51,418 nucleotides of DNA from NCBI GenBank assembly GCA_037447655.1, contig JBBHKE010000201.1:1-51418 (forward strand), written 5' to 3'. This document shows, in pieces, positions 42,373 to 51,418 of the stretch. The notes beneath the pieces are model-generated. The model did not search any database, was not told where the DNA came from, and saw nothing but the letters and a program-made list of their open reading frames with translations. Positions within the stretch are counted from its first letter, which is position 1, and each line of letters begins with the position of its first letter. The translations under genes and the position numbers were made by a program. The stretch is from Zygnema cylindricum. Lineage: Eukaryota; Streptophyta; Zygnematophyceae; Zygnematales; Zygnemataceae.

Positions 42373-42837
42373 TAGTGTTGTGTATCGGTAGGGTTTTGGC
42401 GATAATCAATATACACATTTTTTTGGCTAGCAGCTAATCGATACATTGGCGCGATATATCCACGCTGGTGTGATCGCCGATAAAAAAGTAATAAAATCGG
42501 TTTTTTATCGCGATTACACTAATACGGATTACTATCGTCGATAATTGTACTGTTCGCCGATATGTAAGTTTTGTTTTGCGTACTCAGCCGTCGTTATTAC
42601 GTTAGACATAGCACGCAACACAATGTTAGACGTGGCATACAACACTATATACAATGAAAAATAAAATACACTATATTATAAAGTACTATTGCATAATATC
42701 ATATTATTTTTCCACTTATCGCCGATAAAGAATTAGTTGGTGTCTGAGCGATACATTGGGACCCCTGAGCGTTCGATAACCGATAACTATCGATATCAGT
42801 ATAATCGCGATAAATTTTTTGCAGATAAACAACACTA
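42373..42837. mobile_element. TATCG-rich TIR element with 8-bp target duplication (hAT-like MITE)
   Basis: 465 bp. The ends are inverted repeats: TAGTGTTGTGTATC at the left and TAGTGTTGTTTATC read inward from the right. It is flanked by ATGGTCAT (42365-42372) and ATGGTTAT (42838-42845), an 8-bp duplication with one change, the length typical of hAT elements. The interior is dominated by repeated TATCG-, CGATA- and TATCGCGATAA-like palindromes. No transposase frame. A longer relative is at 46513-47402. Confidence 0.75.
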
Positions 42838-42845
42838 ATGGTTAT

Positions 42846-43933
42846 GTTGGTTGACTAATTCTAACTATAGTAGATCTTGTTATTGTACATGTTCTTTCGA
42901 CCATGCGCAAAATATGTTTTGTGCATCAGTCACATGTTTTTTTTCATTCGTATGGTATAATGTTGTTTTGTTTGGTTGAATGATTTTTCGTGCGTAATTT
43001 TTCGCACGCTTGGAGTTCTTTTTGAGGTTTTTTTTCGGGGAGTATGCACGTCCGTTTGCGTCTACGGGTCTTCTTTTCCCTCGTAGCTTGAGGAAAGACA
43101 ATAAAACATTGGAGTCCGCCGCTTATTGTAATATTTGGTCTTGCACGACACGTTTGTTATGTTAAGAACAAGGATTGATTTGCGTTTACAGATGCACATA
43201 ATAACTATAGCGGAAGTAACAAAGTATATCACACAGTCTTATAGTAAAAGAAAAAAGGCTTAGCAAAACATAAATATATTTTACTGGGCTTTTCTTACAA
43301 CAATATTTCATCACTCACTCACTCACTCACTCTGATTACTAACTTTTGCTTTTCTTACAACAATATTTCATCACTCACTCACTCACTCTGATTACTAACT
43401 TTTACTTTTGACTGTAATAAAACTCTTTCTCTGTACCTTTAAATACATTTCTCCTGACCGACACCAAACTATATGAAAGATCCACTAAGGAACCAAACAC
43501 AAGACGCCACAATCCACATACGTATGTGCGCCGTACAAAACATATTGGAGCGCGGAGCATTTCACGCCACGCCTAACAAGGCACAAAAAAATGGAACTTC
43601 ACGGCGTACAGTGAACTAGCACTTAACACAAAGAAGCCGCACTAAAATATTACAATAACGTAAAGGACCAAACGGGAGCGACAAAACAATAATGTCGCAA
43701 ATAGAACTGAAACGTAATCAATCAAAGGTATGAAGAATTCAACCAAACGTTCACTGAAATGTAACTTCAAACCAAACCAATCAAAACGTAACTATAATAC
43801 AACACGAAAAAAAATGATGTTATATCGACAAAACTCGCAAATTCTCCCAATATTCCAACAAGTTAGACATGTATTGAAGTGTCTAAAGATAAATTGCAGA
43901 ATTAGCCTTTTATTAGCTTTAAATTAATTGAGG
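42846..43933. other. No recognisable gene; contains a CACT microsatellite duplication
   Basis: AT-rich. The only structure I can support is at 43288-43404: a 60-bp unit GCTTTTCTTACAACAATATT with (CACT)n and GATTACTAACTTTT occurs twice, with different CACT copy number. TGTTGTTTTG at 42961 resembles the start of the Element II LTR, but similarity does not continue convincingly. Confidence 0.5.
43288..43404. repeat. 60-bp tandem duplication with (CACT)n
   Basis: The unit starts GCTTTTCTTACAAC at 43288 and 43348. The CACT run has six units in the first copy and five in the second, as expected for microsatellite slippage after duplication. Confidence 0.85.
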
Positions 43934-44141
43934 TGTTAACGTGTGGATCGATTTGGAGAAAGATCGATCTTTAGTGATAAATTTGGAGAGAGAATAAGAT
44001 ATTAAGTGATCTATCGGAGCCTAGAGGTGTTTAAAAGAGTTTTATTCTAAAGTGATCGTCTTCAAAAATACAGAAAAGAGAGGAGAGAGTTGATGTTTAA
44101 TTGATTTTCTTTTGGTGATTCATTTTGTTATCGATCCTACA
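43934..44141 (+). repeat. Short LTR (208 bp), TRIM-like candidate
   Basis: It starts TGTTAACGTG and ends GATCCTACA, and is followed after two bases by a conventional plant copia primer site at 44144. The length of about 208 bp would fit a TRIM or small LTR element. I found no second LTR nearby, so the element is partial. The left edge rests only on the TGTTA motif. Confidence 0.45.
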
Positions 44142-44143
44142 AG

Positions 44144-44154
44144 TGGTATCGGAG
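44144..44154 (+). other. Conventional primer-binding site (initiator Met tRNA 3' end)
   Basis: TGGTATCGGAG differs at one base from TGGTATCAGAG, the site used by most plant Ty1/copia elements. It contrasts with the anticodon-arm sites of the other elements in this window. Confidence 0.65.
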
Positions 44155-44737
44155 TTAGTTATTTGAAATAAGAGAGAGCCTTATTATGCAGAAGACGAAG
44201 AAAAATGCTCCTCACCCTCATGGCGGAGAAATCATTTGTTTTTGTTAGAGTTCAGTTTGAGGATCAATCTCGGAGGTATATAGGCTGGAGAATTCAGAAA
44301 ATTAATGTTAACAAATGTTTGACAAATTGAGGAGGAAAGTTGATGCCCGAGTGCAATCTGGAAAAAAAAGGAAAATGGAAGAATAATATGCCCAATAAGT
44401 TGATTCCCGGTCCAGATGGAGACGGAGAGAAGAGAGAAGTTAAATAGAAGAAGTTGGAGAAGATGTAACGATCAATTTCACAAGATGATAGAAAAAAGAC
44501 AGATGAATTTGCAGAAGGAAAGATTGTAAGATGAGAGAACTCCATCAAAAGACAAAATATGATTCACCAAAACTTTACCCCCCTTTTACAAAAGATAAAC
44601 TTTCCGGAAACGACTAAGTCATAAATGCCTTCTCAAGAAATTGATAAGTACACCAAAGAACTACACAAACACACGTCGTACAAAAGTACTTATGCAACCA
44701 ATCAAAACAAATTACTAACGAAACTACATAATAAACG
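44155..44737. other. No recognisable gene (possible internal remnant of the short-LTR element)
   Basis: Purine-rich sequence after the primer site, with frequent stops in all frames. I see no gag or pol motif. The minus-strand frame 44294-44548 has no recognisable domain. It ends at AAACG (44733-44737), next to the Element IX LTR. Confidence 0.45.
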
Positions 44738-45738
44738 TGCTGTTCTATGACCACAGGGGAAGGTGGAGCGTCAACACTAGTAGTGGAAGTAGACATAATC
44801 TCACTCACAAAAGCTTATCAAGAATCCTATCAAACAGCTGCAATCTACAGCTCACCAAATCTGACACAGTGAAACAAACTGCTTCACACTATACCACAAT
44901 ATAGAATATCACAAAGACTGACAACTCCCTAAGTTTCAGCTCAATTAATCCATCATACACCAAGATATGCAACTCAGAAGTTTCCCACAAACAATTTGCA
45001 GATTACATAGTCTGGAAGTCGAGATACATGAATTGTTCTACATCCTAAGTCTTATACTCTTCACTCACTTGTCCTACTATTAGTGTTGTACCGCCAATAC
45101 AAGTTTTCCTAAAAGATACGTCCAAAAGAACTAAATTGCCACTAAGGTCTTAGTGCTCCTAATCACACTAAAACTAATCTATCATTGTACAATCAATATT
45201 ACTGAGAATCCTACACAGGTGATTTGTTCAAATACTTGTCGCGTGGCTTAGTGACAATTGTTTTAGTACGTACATCCAGCTATTGCAAAACATATGTTAG
45301 CGAGTCACTTAATTATTCTCTTATGAAACTCGTTTGTGGACTTGATTCGTTCGAACTGTAGCTGCGTAGTCCAATTCATGATCATGTTCAAATATCTGCA
45401 GCTTCATAGCAGCTACGCTGTCCCATACGAAAGATATTCGTAGCTGCATTTGTTTTGTTGTGTAGCAACTACTTTGTCTTGTACCTTAATATCAGCAGTT
45501 GCGTTTGTCCCGTTGCGTCACAGGCTGCGTTCGTCCTTACAGACCATATAAAAAATAACAGCAGTTGCGCTTATTCCATCGCGCTTGTTCCATCTGCGTC
45601 GCAGCTGCGTTGTCCCAATGCTAGTGTTGGTACCATTCAAAAAACTGCACTGTGCTTCAAGTGACGACGCGTGTCTGTATAGATATATTTTTCGCCGTAC
45701 TATAAATTTGTTGTGACTTAAAGCTTTCAAAAAAGACA
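44738..45738 (-). repeat. Element IX 3' LTR
   Basis: 1001 bp, minus-strand TGTCTTTTTTGAAAGC to TCATAGAACAGCA. Near its minus-strand end it encodes the orphan gag start (MSTSTTSVDAPPSP) as in the 5' LTR. A section near 45360-45610 repeats variants of TAGCTGCRT and GTTGCGTC, not seen in the Element VI LTRs. Confidence 0.82.
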
Positions 45739-46512
45739 CTCCCCTAAAGCTGTAGACTCAGTATGCCAACGCTGCTTCAATGACAAACTAGTGCTTCATT
45801 GTAGAATAGTAACTTACAAATTTAGCAAATCACCTAGTCCCACTACATCCATGTTATTGGACTAGCGCAGTATGGCAATATTGCAGTGCAGCAACTTAGC
45901 TTATTCACGTAATCCAAGTGCGTCCCTACAATACTTCAGCTCAGGAGCAGGAAGAGCTTTAGTGACCATATCAACAACCATTTTTGCATCTGGCAAATAG
46001 CATAATTTAATCACTCTAGAGAACATTTTTTCCCTTACAAAGTGTAACCTTACATCTATGTGCTTGCTTATGAAGTGGTGACTTGGGTTAGAAGCAATGG
46101 CAATGGGAGCTTAGTTATCACATTAGCTCACTTGTGGACCAACCTCCATGTATCCCAATTCTTGTAACATGGATTTCATTTATAGGAGTTCTTTTAGGGC
46201 CGAGCTCGCTGCCATATATTCTGACTCCATCGTCGATAGTGCCCTGACCTTTTGAAGTTTGTTGCTCCAACAGCAAGTCCCGTTCCCAATTTGCAGAATG
46301 AATCATGTGGTGGATTTTTAGCTTGGCATGTCGCCATAGCTTGCATCACTCTATGTTTGCAACTTCACTTCTCCTCCGCCTAGTGTGAGTTTGTGGTCTT
46401 TATTTCCTGTGAAGTATCTTAAAACTCTTCTTGCTGCACCAATGTCTTCTTGCTGCACCAATGTTAGATTTCCTCAAAATCTTTAGACTTCTGCTCAATA
46501 CCCCGAGAACTA
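45739..46512 (-). pseudogene. Element IX RNase H
   Basis: Minus strand from 46512: GVLSRSLK (RT end), GGGEVKLQT-stop-SDASYGDMPS, ILQIGNGTCCW, STMESEYMAASSALKELL, CDN-stop-APIAIASNPSHHF, KHIDVRLHFVREKM and LCYLPDAKMVVDMVTKALP, then the purine tract. The motif order and the DEDD-type residues of RNase H (SDAS, E of ESEY, D of CDN) are readable, but at least four stops interrupt it. Confidence 0.82.
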
Positions 46513-47402
46513 TAGCTTGTGTTCTGTATCGGTAAAAAACTTATCGCGATAAAACCGATGCCGATAGTTATCGGTTATCGCACGGTCAGAGGTACCGATA
46601 TATTGATCCGAGACCAACGAATTCCAATCGGCGATAACTACAAAAACATATAGTACGCATATTATAGTACCTTATTAAATATTGTGTTATACTAATTACA
46701 TTATATAGCATGTCATGCCACGTGCGTGATTCTGTTCTGTATCAATTAACAGAAAATTAATTACGTGCAACGCAACACAGAAAACGTTGGCCGTTTAACT
46801 GGAAAAAAAGAATTTATGGCGACGTACGAAATTTACTGACAAACTGGTGAACACGGAATCGAAAAAATACGGCGGACACAAAGTACAACGGACGCAAAAT
46901 AATATTATGCGTGTTGTCGGAATCGAACGAACAACTTGGAATGAAAAAGTACGAGCAAACAGCGAGCATGAGCGTTGGCATCCAGGAATGGCTCTTTTGG
47001 CAGCTTATGCGAAAAAATCTGACAGATTGACACGTGGCAGGTGTTTAGTGGATCCTAAGGAATAAAAGGACAAAGCCATGGCGTCAGATGTGAAAGGTAC
47101 ATCATTTGTATTAGATCTGTACCAAAATCGTACAGACGTCATGGTGGCTACTGTACTTTTTGCGCGTCCGGAAAATAAGACGTACAGCTGAGTGTACATG
47201 CCGTACATTTATATGTATGGTCCGTACATTTATCGCCGATAGTTATTGTTATCGATGTTATCACCGATAAGTACCCGATATTATTGGCTACTTATCCGCG
47301 ATAAGACCGATACCCATATGTTGAACCAATATATCGATTATTGGGAACCCGAAAAAAGGTCCATATCAATTATCGGTAAATGCTTATTGATACACAACAC
47401 TA
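46513..47402. mobile_element. TATCG-rich TIR element, long copy, in Element IX
   Basis: About 890 bp. The left end has GTGTTCTGTATCGG; read inward from the right the end is TAGTGTTGTGTATC, the same terminus as the element at 42373-42837. TATCG/CGATA palindromes fill both ends (46526-46650 and 47220-47390). The middle is unrelated to the short copy and carries AAAGCCATGG and eight GTAC in 47097-47227, like the LTRs of this window. It lies between the RPDIAA and GVLSRSL codons of the copia frame. TAGCT occurs at both edges but no clean 8-bp duplication is visible. No transposase. Confidence 0.7.
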
Positions 47403-48330
47403 GCTGCAGCAATATCCGGACGGGTACAGTTCCTAAAAAATATATTAAACTTCCCACTAGTTGTCTGTAAGGTATCAGTGTCATGGGATCATCCTCCCCT
47501 GATTTTAAAATATCACTGACAGTAACATCCTGTTTTTTTTTCTTTCCCCTCAACTTATGCCGAAACTCCATTGGTGTTACACATCCTTTTGCCCACGGCA
47601 TTCCATATTCCTCTAACATGTTTCCAATAGCCTCCTTTTGAGTCAATTTTATTAGCCTTTTTTTCTTGTCCCTCTCTACCTGGATACCCCAAATTTATTT
47701 TGCCTAACCGAGGTCTTTCATCTCAAACCGTGAGTTTAAAGCAATTTTAATTTTGTTAATTTTAGCCATTGGTTTGCTAAAAAATAGCAAATCATCCATA
47801 TACACCGCTATATACACTATTTTATCCTCACCGTTTTAAACATAGACGGAGTGATCACAACTTATTCTTTTAAATCCTAGGCTAGTTAAAATTCATCAAG
47901 TTTTAGATTCCATTGCCTCGGGGCATGTTTTAGTCCGTACAAAGATTTTAACAGTTTGCATACTAAGTGCTTTTTTCGTGGTTCTGCATACATTTCAAGC
48001 TACTGCATGCAAATGGTCTCCTCTATTTCTCCAGTCAAAAAGGTCGTTTTTACATCCATCTGATGTATTTCCATATTTTCTATAGCAGCTAAAGATAGCA
48101 AAATCCTAATTGTCAGAAATCTTACAACGAAGAAAATGTTTCTTCAAAGTTAATTCTTTCCTTTTTATTATGCCCCTTTGCCACAAGTCTAGCCTTGTAT
48201 CGTTCAATGGTAGTATCTAGATTTAACTTCACCTTGAATACCCATTTGCTGCCGATCACTTTTCGATCCGGAGGAAGGTCCACAAGCTCCCATGTGTGAG
48301 CCTCTATGATCGACTTCATTTCATCGTTTG
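47403..48330 (-). pseudogene. Element IX reverse transcriptase
   Basis: Minus strand from 48319: EAHTWELVDLPPDRKVIGSKWVFKVKLN and [25 protein letters not shown] frameshift near 48120 follows, then a degenerate HQMDVKTTFLTGEIEE region and a [12 protein letters not shown] region near 47940-47900. The catalytic box is YMDD (47802-47791) in place of YVDD, a Val to Met change of GTG to ATG type. Then FEMKDLG, KLTQKEAIGNMLEE (47646-47600) and CVTPMEFRHKL, ending at IYFLGTVPV, a frame-shifted form of NCTRPDI, at the TIR element. Confidence 0.83.
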
Positions 48331-49402
48331 CCGCCTTGATCCCGTGATTCCGCTCTGGTGATGAGAAGGCTTCTCAGATGGTCACACGCTCTCTTGAGGC
48401 TACCGAGTAGGCGAAGAGGGAACTTCCTTGCAGGCGGCTACTGGATCATTTTCCCCTCGGAAATTATGAGGCTGAAATTGTCGGATCCCATGCATTGCGC
48501 TTATTGCGCTGGTTGCAATCCGTAGGCAATTACTGTTGTTGGTCTGCTTTGAAATGAAGTTGTTGGAAAACCCGATTATGTTGCGACCCCTGTGTTACCT
48601 CTGGTGAATTTTGCATCTGTGGGACAATATTATGGATGCTATCTAAAATTACATATTCCTGTTCTTTTTGCTGCTTTTGCTGCTCTGTCATTTTAAATAA
48701 GTCTATCGAGTCTAGTTCATCTTTGACAACGATGTTCGTTGCTACAATAATTTTCTCTCTCTCAAAACCAAATACTTTATAACCTTTAGAGTGATCAACC
48801 TATCCTAACTGAATGCTCGGCAATCCCTTAGGTTCCATTTTCCATTTTTCATTAGACGTATCCAAAATAAAGCATTTACTTCCAAAGACTCTAAAATGAC
48901 TGACATCCGGTTTTCTACCCGTCCAGATTTCATAAGGAGTGGTGACTACCGATCTTGAAACTATCCTATTTTTGATATAAACTGTGCAATTTAATGCTTT
49001 AGCCCAAAATTTCGGATCTATGTCCTTATCCGCAAGCATGGACTTAAAGCTTTTTGTGACAGACCTATTTAGTATTTTTGAGACCTCATTCTATTCCGAA
49101 GAGTATGGGATAGTCAGTTTGTGATTGATACCTTTCTTGAGTAAGAAGTTTTCAAACTCTTTTGACGTATATTCCCCGCTATTGTCCGATCGGAGCTCTA
49201 TAATTGGCAGACAGTGTAGTTTCTCTTTCCATGCTTTATAGTGTTGAAAATGACTGAAGACTTCACTCTTTTTCCCTTCATGAAGTAGACCTTAAAAAAC
49301 CTTGAAAAATCATATGTAAACCTAACCATATATTTCATACCCCTGGCAGATAATACCTTTGCAGGGATGAAAACATCAGAATGAATGAGTTGCAACAATT
49401 AA
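48331..49402 (-). pseudogene. Element IX integrase core and linker
   Basis: Minus strand: LQLIHSDVFIPAKVLSARGMKYMVRFTYDFSRF (first Asp, about 49395-49300), then the SDN-GEYTSKEFE region near 49190-49150 in another frame. The YPILFGIE region stands for TPEQNG. MLADKDIDPKFWAKALNCTVYIKNR and WTGRKPDVSHFRVFGSKCF are open from 49039 to 48800. The linker (48790-48360) is degenerate and has several frame changes. The core acids cannot be read in one frame, so the protein is dead. Confidence 0.78.
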
Positions 49403-50015
49403 GAAGATTTATGTTCAAACTTCGAGGATACGGTAATCTATGTATTTTTCCTAGTGCACATCCATCACACGTTTTAGGTGAATGGTTTGACAAAGTCATT
49501 TCTTTTATTTTACCAACATTGACCATATTTTTCATACTATCATAATTCACATGGCCTAACCTTTTATGCCACAGCTCATTTGAGGATAATGCACCAGAAT
49601 ACAAAACATCATTTTCGTTATTATCGGGCATATCCATTCGATACATTTTGCTGGTATCTCTAGTTCCCGTAACTGCAATTTTCCCATTTCTGCTAACAAC
49701 CTGCCTGCCATGTTTCAGATTGACCTCAAACCCTTTACTTTCTACCAAAGAAGTTGAGAACAAATTTTTCTTAAAATCTGGGACATAGAGAACGTTATGA
49801 AGAGTTCTCTCAACAACCTTGCCCCCTTCATCAACTAGCAAGGAGACATCACCTACAGCCCGCGTTTGCACACTCATTCCACATGCATAATATATATTTT
49901 TCTTTGGTGTTGATTTCAAATTTTTGAAAACGGCCTTGTTCCAGCACATGTCGGCCGATGCTCCCGTGTCCATTATCCATCCATTGTCCTTAGCGCCCTC
50001 CATCGCTGCCGCCAT
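49403..50015 (-). pseudogene. Element IX protease and integrase zinc domain
   Basis: An open frame from ATG 50015. The protease active site WIMDTGASADMCW is intact (DTGAS at 49970-49956), unlike both units of Element VI. Then IYYACGMSVQT, ERTLHNVLYVPDFKKNLFSTSLVE, GTRDTSKMYRMDM and the pre-integrase zinc domain LWHKRLGHVNYDS with CDGCALGKIHRLPYP. The reading shifts after YPRS, near 49420. The frame is continuous over about 200 codons, so this is the best-preserved protease in the window. Family knowledge says it would cleave Gag-Pol in virus-like particles. Confidence 0.86.
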
Positions 50016-50995
50016 TGCAAATAGATCATCATCTTTCTCGTTAGAGAGTGAGAGAGTGAGAGAGACTCGTCATGATGAGTTGAAGACGCCGAAAATAGTG
50101 CATTTCTTCATTGTGACGATCTCGTGAAGCCGTGATGAAACTCGCTCTGCTGCCAACCAGGCCTATATAGACCTGTTTCATTAGCCTTTTTAAGCTTAGG
50201 ACAGAATTTGTATCCATGACCCTTTTCATTACAATAAAAATAAGCATTGAATGATTGTCTATTTCCTCTTTGATTAAACTGACTAAACTGATTTTGATTC
50301 TGATTAAACTGATTTCTCTGCTGATTAAAATGACCTTTTTTGTCAAATTCTGCATTAAATGCCTCTACTTGTTTTTCACCATTAAGAATTTTAGAATATG
50401 CCTCTTATTCTAATATCAAATTAATAGCTGATTGTAGTGTCCAGCTAGCTTTATCTTTTTGTTTCAGCCTATCAGACGCTGCTCTCATAGTATTAGGAAG
50501 ACCCCTCATTAGCAAAGCAGCCTGCTGAATCTGAGGAAAAGATCCGCCTGCACAAGCATGAGAATCTATTAGTATTCGAAACTTGTTACAATATTCAGCC
50601 ATTGTGCCACTCGTGTATTTACAGTCCCAAATTCGTCCAACCAAAATTGATTTTCCTGTACATTAGCCTTTTTCAAAATCATCCTTGAGAGATTTCGAGA
50701 TATCTATCGCCTTTTTCATTTTTATCCGTGACATAGCCAATTCCTCTGAAATACAAAACTTCAAAATTGACCGAGGTTGCGAATTTTTCTTTGACCATGA
50801 CGGTTCTGATTCCGCCAGTGAACCATCCAAAATATCCAAAAGATTAACATTTTCGAAGTGTGTTTCCACCATATCCGCCCAATACGCGTATTTTTCTCCC
50901 GAGAAAATATGAATTCTTGATGACAGGCCCATAACCTGTTGTTCTACAACTACTGGAGCAGGTGGAGCATCAGCAGTAGTAGTGGAAGTAGACAT
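50016..50995 (-). pseudogene. Element IX gag
   Basis: ATG at 50995-50993 lies in the 5' LTR. MSTSTTTADAPPAP, then VVVEQQVMGLSSRI reads across the LTR end and primer site. Capsid: SGEKYAYWADMVE, SEPSWSKKNSQPRS, stop near 50663. Then VGRIWDCKYTSGTMAEYCNKFR, ALLMRGLPNTMR and LILE-stop (about 50405). The zinc knuckle (50242-50201) reads YFYCNEKGHGYKFC: the first Cys is Tyr. The end shows frameshifts near 50100. The knuckle is thus lost in a different way from both units of Element VI. Confidence 0.86.
50926..50936 (-). other. Element IX primer-binding site
   Basis: Minus strand GGTTATGGGCC (50936-50926), directly after GAACAACA of the LTR, then TGTC. Eleven bases are complementary to the initiator tRNA-Met anticodon loop and upper stem; the lower-stem bases (CACC in Element III) are not kept. 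Confidence 0.75.
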
Positions 50996-51418
50996 GATCT
51001 CACTTACAGAAGCTAATCAAGAATCCTATTAAACAACTGTTTTCCACAGCTCACCAAATCTGATACGACAAACCAAACTGTTTCAAACTATACAGCAGTA
51101 TAGAATATCACAAAGAATGACAACTCCCAAAGTTTCAGCTCAATTGATCCAACATACACCAAGATATGCAACTCAGATTTTTCCCAAAAACAGTCTGCAG
51201 ATTACACAGTCTTGAAGTCTGGATGTTTAAAATGTTCTATGTCCTAAGTCTTATACTCTTCACTCAGTTGTCCTACTACATAGTGCTGTAGCGCCGATAC
51301 AAGTGTTCCAAAACGATACATCCAAAAGAACTAAACTGCCACTAAGGTCTAAGTGCTCCTACTTACGCTAAGAACTAATCTATCACTGTACACTCAATAT
51401 GACTGAGAATCCTATACA
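50937..51418 (-). repeat. Element IX 5' LTR, cut by the window edge
   Basis: The last 482 bp (minus-strand 3' part) of an LTR of about 1 kb. It matches 44738-45220 of the 3' LTR closely, for example CTCACCAAATCTGA and AAGTTTCAGCTCAATTRATCC. It includes the gag ATG. Confidence 0.88.

Larger units (their letters stand above)
44738..51418 (-). mobile_element. Element IX: minus-strand copia of the Element VI family, runs off the right edge
   Basis: 3' LTR 44738-45738, internal 45739-50936, 5' LTR from 50937 to the window end. The order on the minus strand is gag, protease, integrase, RT, RNase H and purine tract (TTTAGGGGAG, 45747-45739). It is diverged from the array at 22934-39088 but collinear, and keeps an intact protease active site. 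A TATCG-rich TIR element (46513-47402) interrupts the RT-RNase H border. Without it the internal region is about 4.3 kb, close to the 4.2 kb of Element VI unit 1. Stops, frameshifts and a lost zinc-knuckle Cys make it inactive. The target duplication at the right lies outside the window. Confidence 0.88.

Noticed and set aside
42961-43930. Possible further LTR of the Element II family (TGTTGTTTTG at 42961)
   Set aside because: Similarity stops after about 35 bp and no CA end or target duplication could be found.
46513-47402. 8-bp target duplication for the long TATCG element
   Set aside because: TAGCT occurs at both edges, but no 8-bp match could be aligned with the termini used by the short copy.

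Overview
This window is a nest of Ty1/copia-type LTR retrotransposons with a few small DNA transposons. I found no host gene. Every coding stretch that I recognise is gag, protease, integrase, reverse transcriptase or RNase H, and nearly all are broken by stops, frameshifts or deletions. The DNA is AT-rich. The source looks like the nuclear genome of a green plant. The best hint is that the primer-binding site of one element is complementary over 15 bases to the anticodon arm of the plant initiator methionine tRNA as I remember it, and a conventional plant copia primer site occurs at 44144. I cannot name the species.

Layout. Element I is an old minus-strand copia spread over about 1-17202. 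From right to left it reads 5' LTR (16630-17202), gag start (16517-16614), more gag (10733-10902), gag and integrase (3737-4574), RT and RNase H (953-2482) and 3' LTR (1-952). Three later insertions split it: an LTR block at 2483-3736, the plus-strand gag-only Element II (4580-10727, TSD ATATT) and the plus-strand full-length copia Element III (10908-16511, TSD CATGT). Element II itself holds a MITE and an inverted LTR.

Next come minus-strand fragments: Element IV (17203-20340), split by a solo LTR at 18741-20048 (TSD GAAAG), and Element V (20341-22933). Then comes a plus-strand tandem array, LTR-internal-LTR-internal-LTR (Element VI, 22934-39088). Its second unit is split by Element VII (31850-36411), a minus-strand gag-only derivative with the best-preserved reading frame of the window. 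Element VIII (minus-strand gag and LTR) ends near 40841. The stretch 40986-44737 holds tandem repeats, a TIR element with an 8-bp target duplication and a short LTR. A minus-strand copy of the Element VI family (Element IX, 44738 to the window end) closes the window and carries a second TATCG-rich TIR element.

The most notable shared property is the primer site. Directly after the LTR terminus, Elements I-IV, VI, VII and IX carry GGTTATGGGCC or a close variant, complementary to the anticodon loop and stem of initiator tRNA-Met. This resembles the half-tRNA priming known from Drosophila copia and yeast Ty5, rather than the usual plant site complementary to the tRNA 3' end. In the better copies the gag frame starts inside the LTR and runs through this site, so the anticodon complement is an in-frame ATG. 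Several LTR families also share dense clusters of GTAC, and the LTR of Element III contains an antisense tRNA-like segment. All boundaries and similarities were judged by eye.
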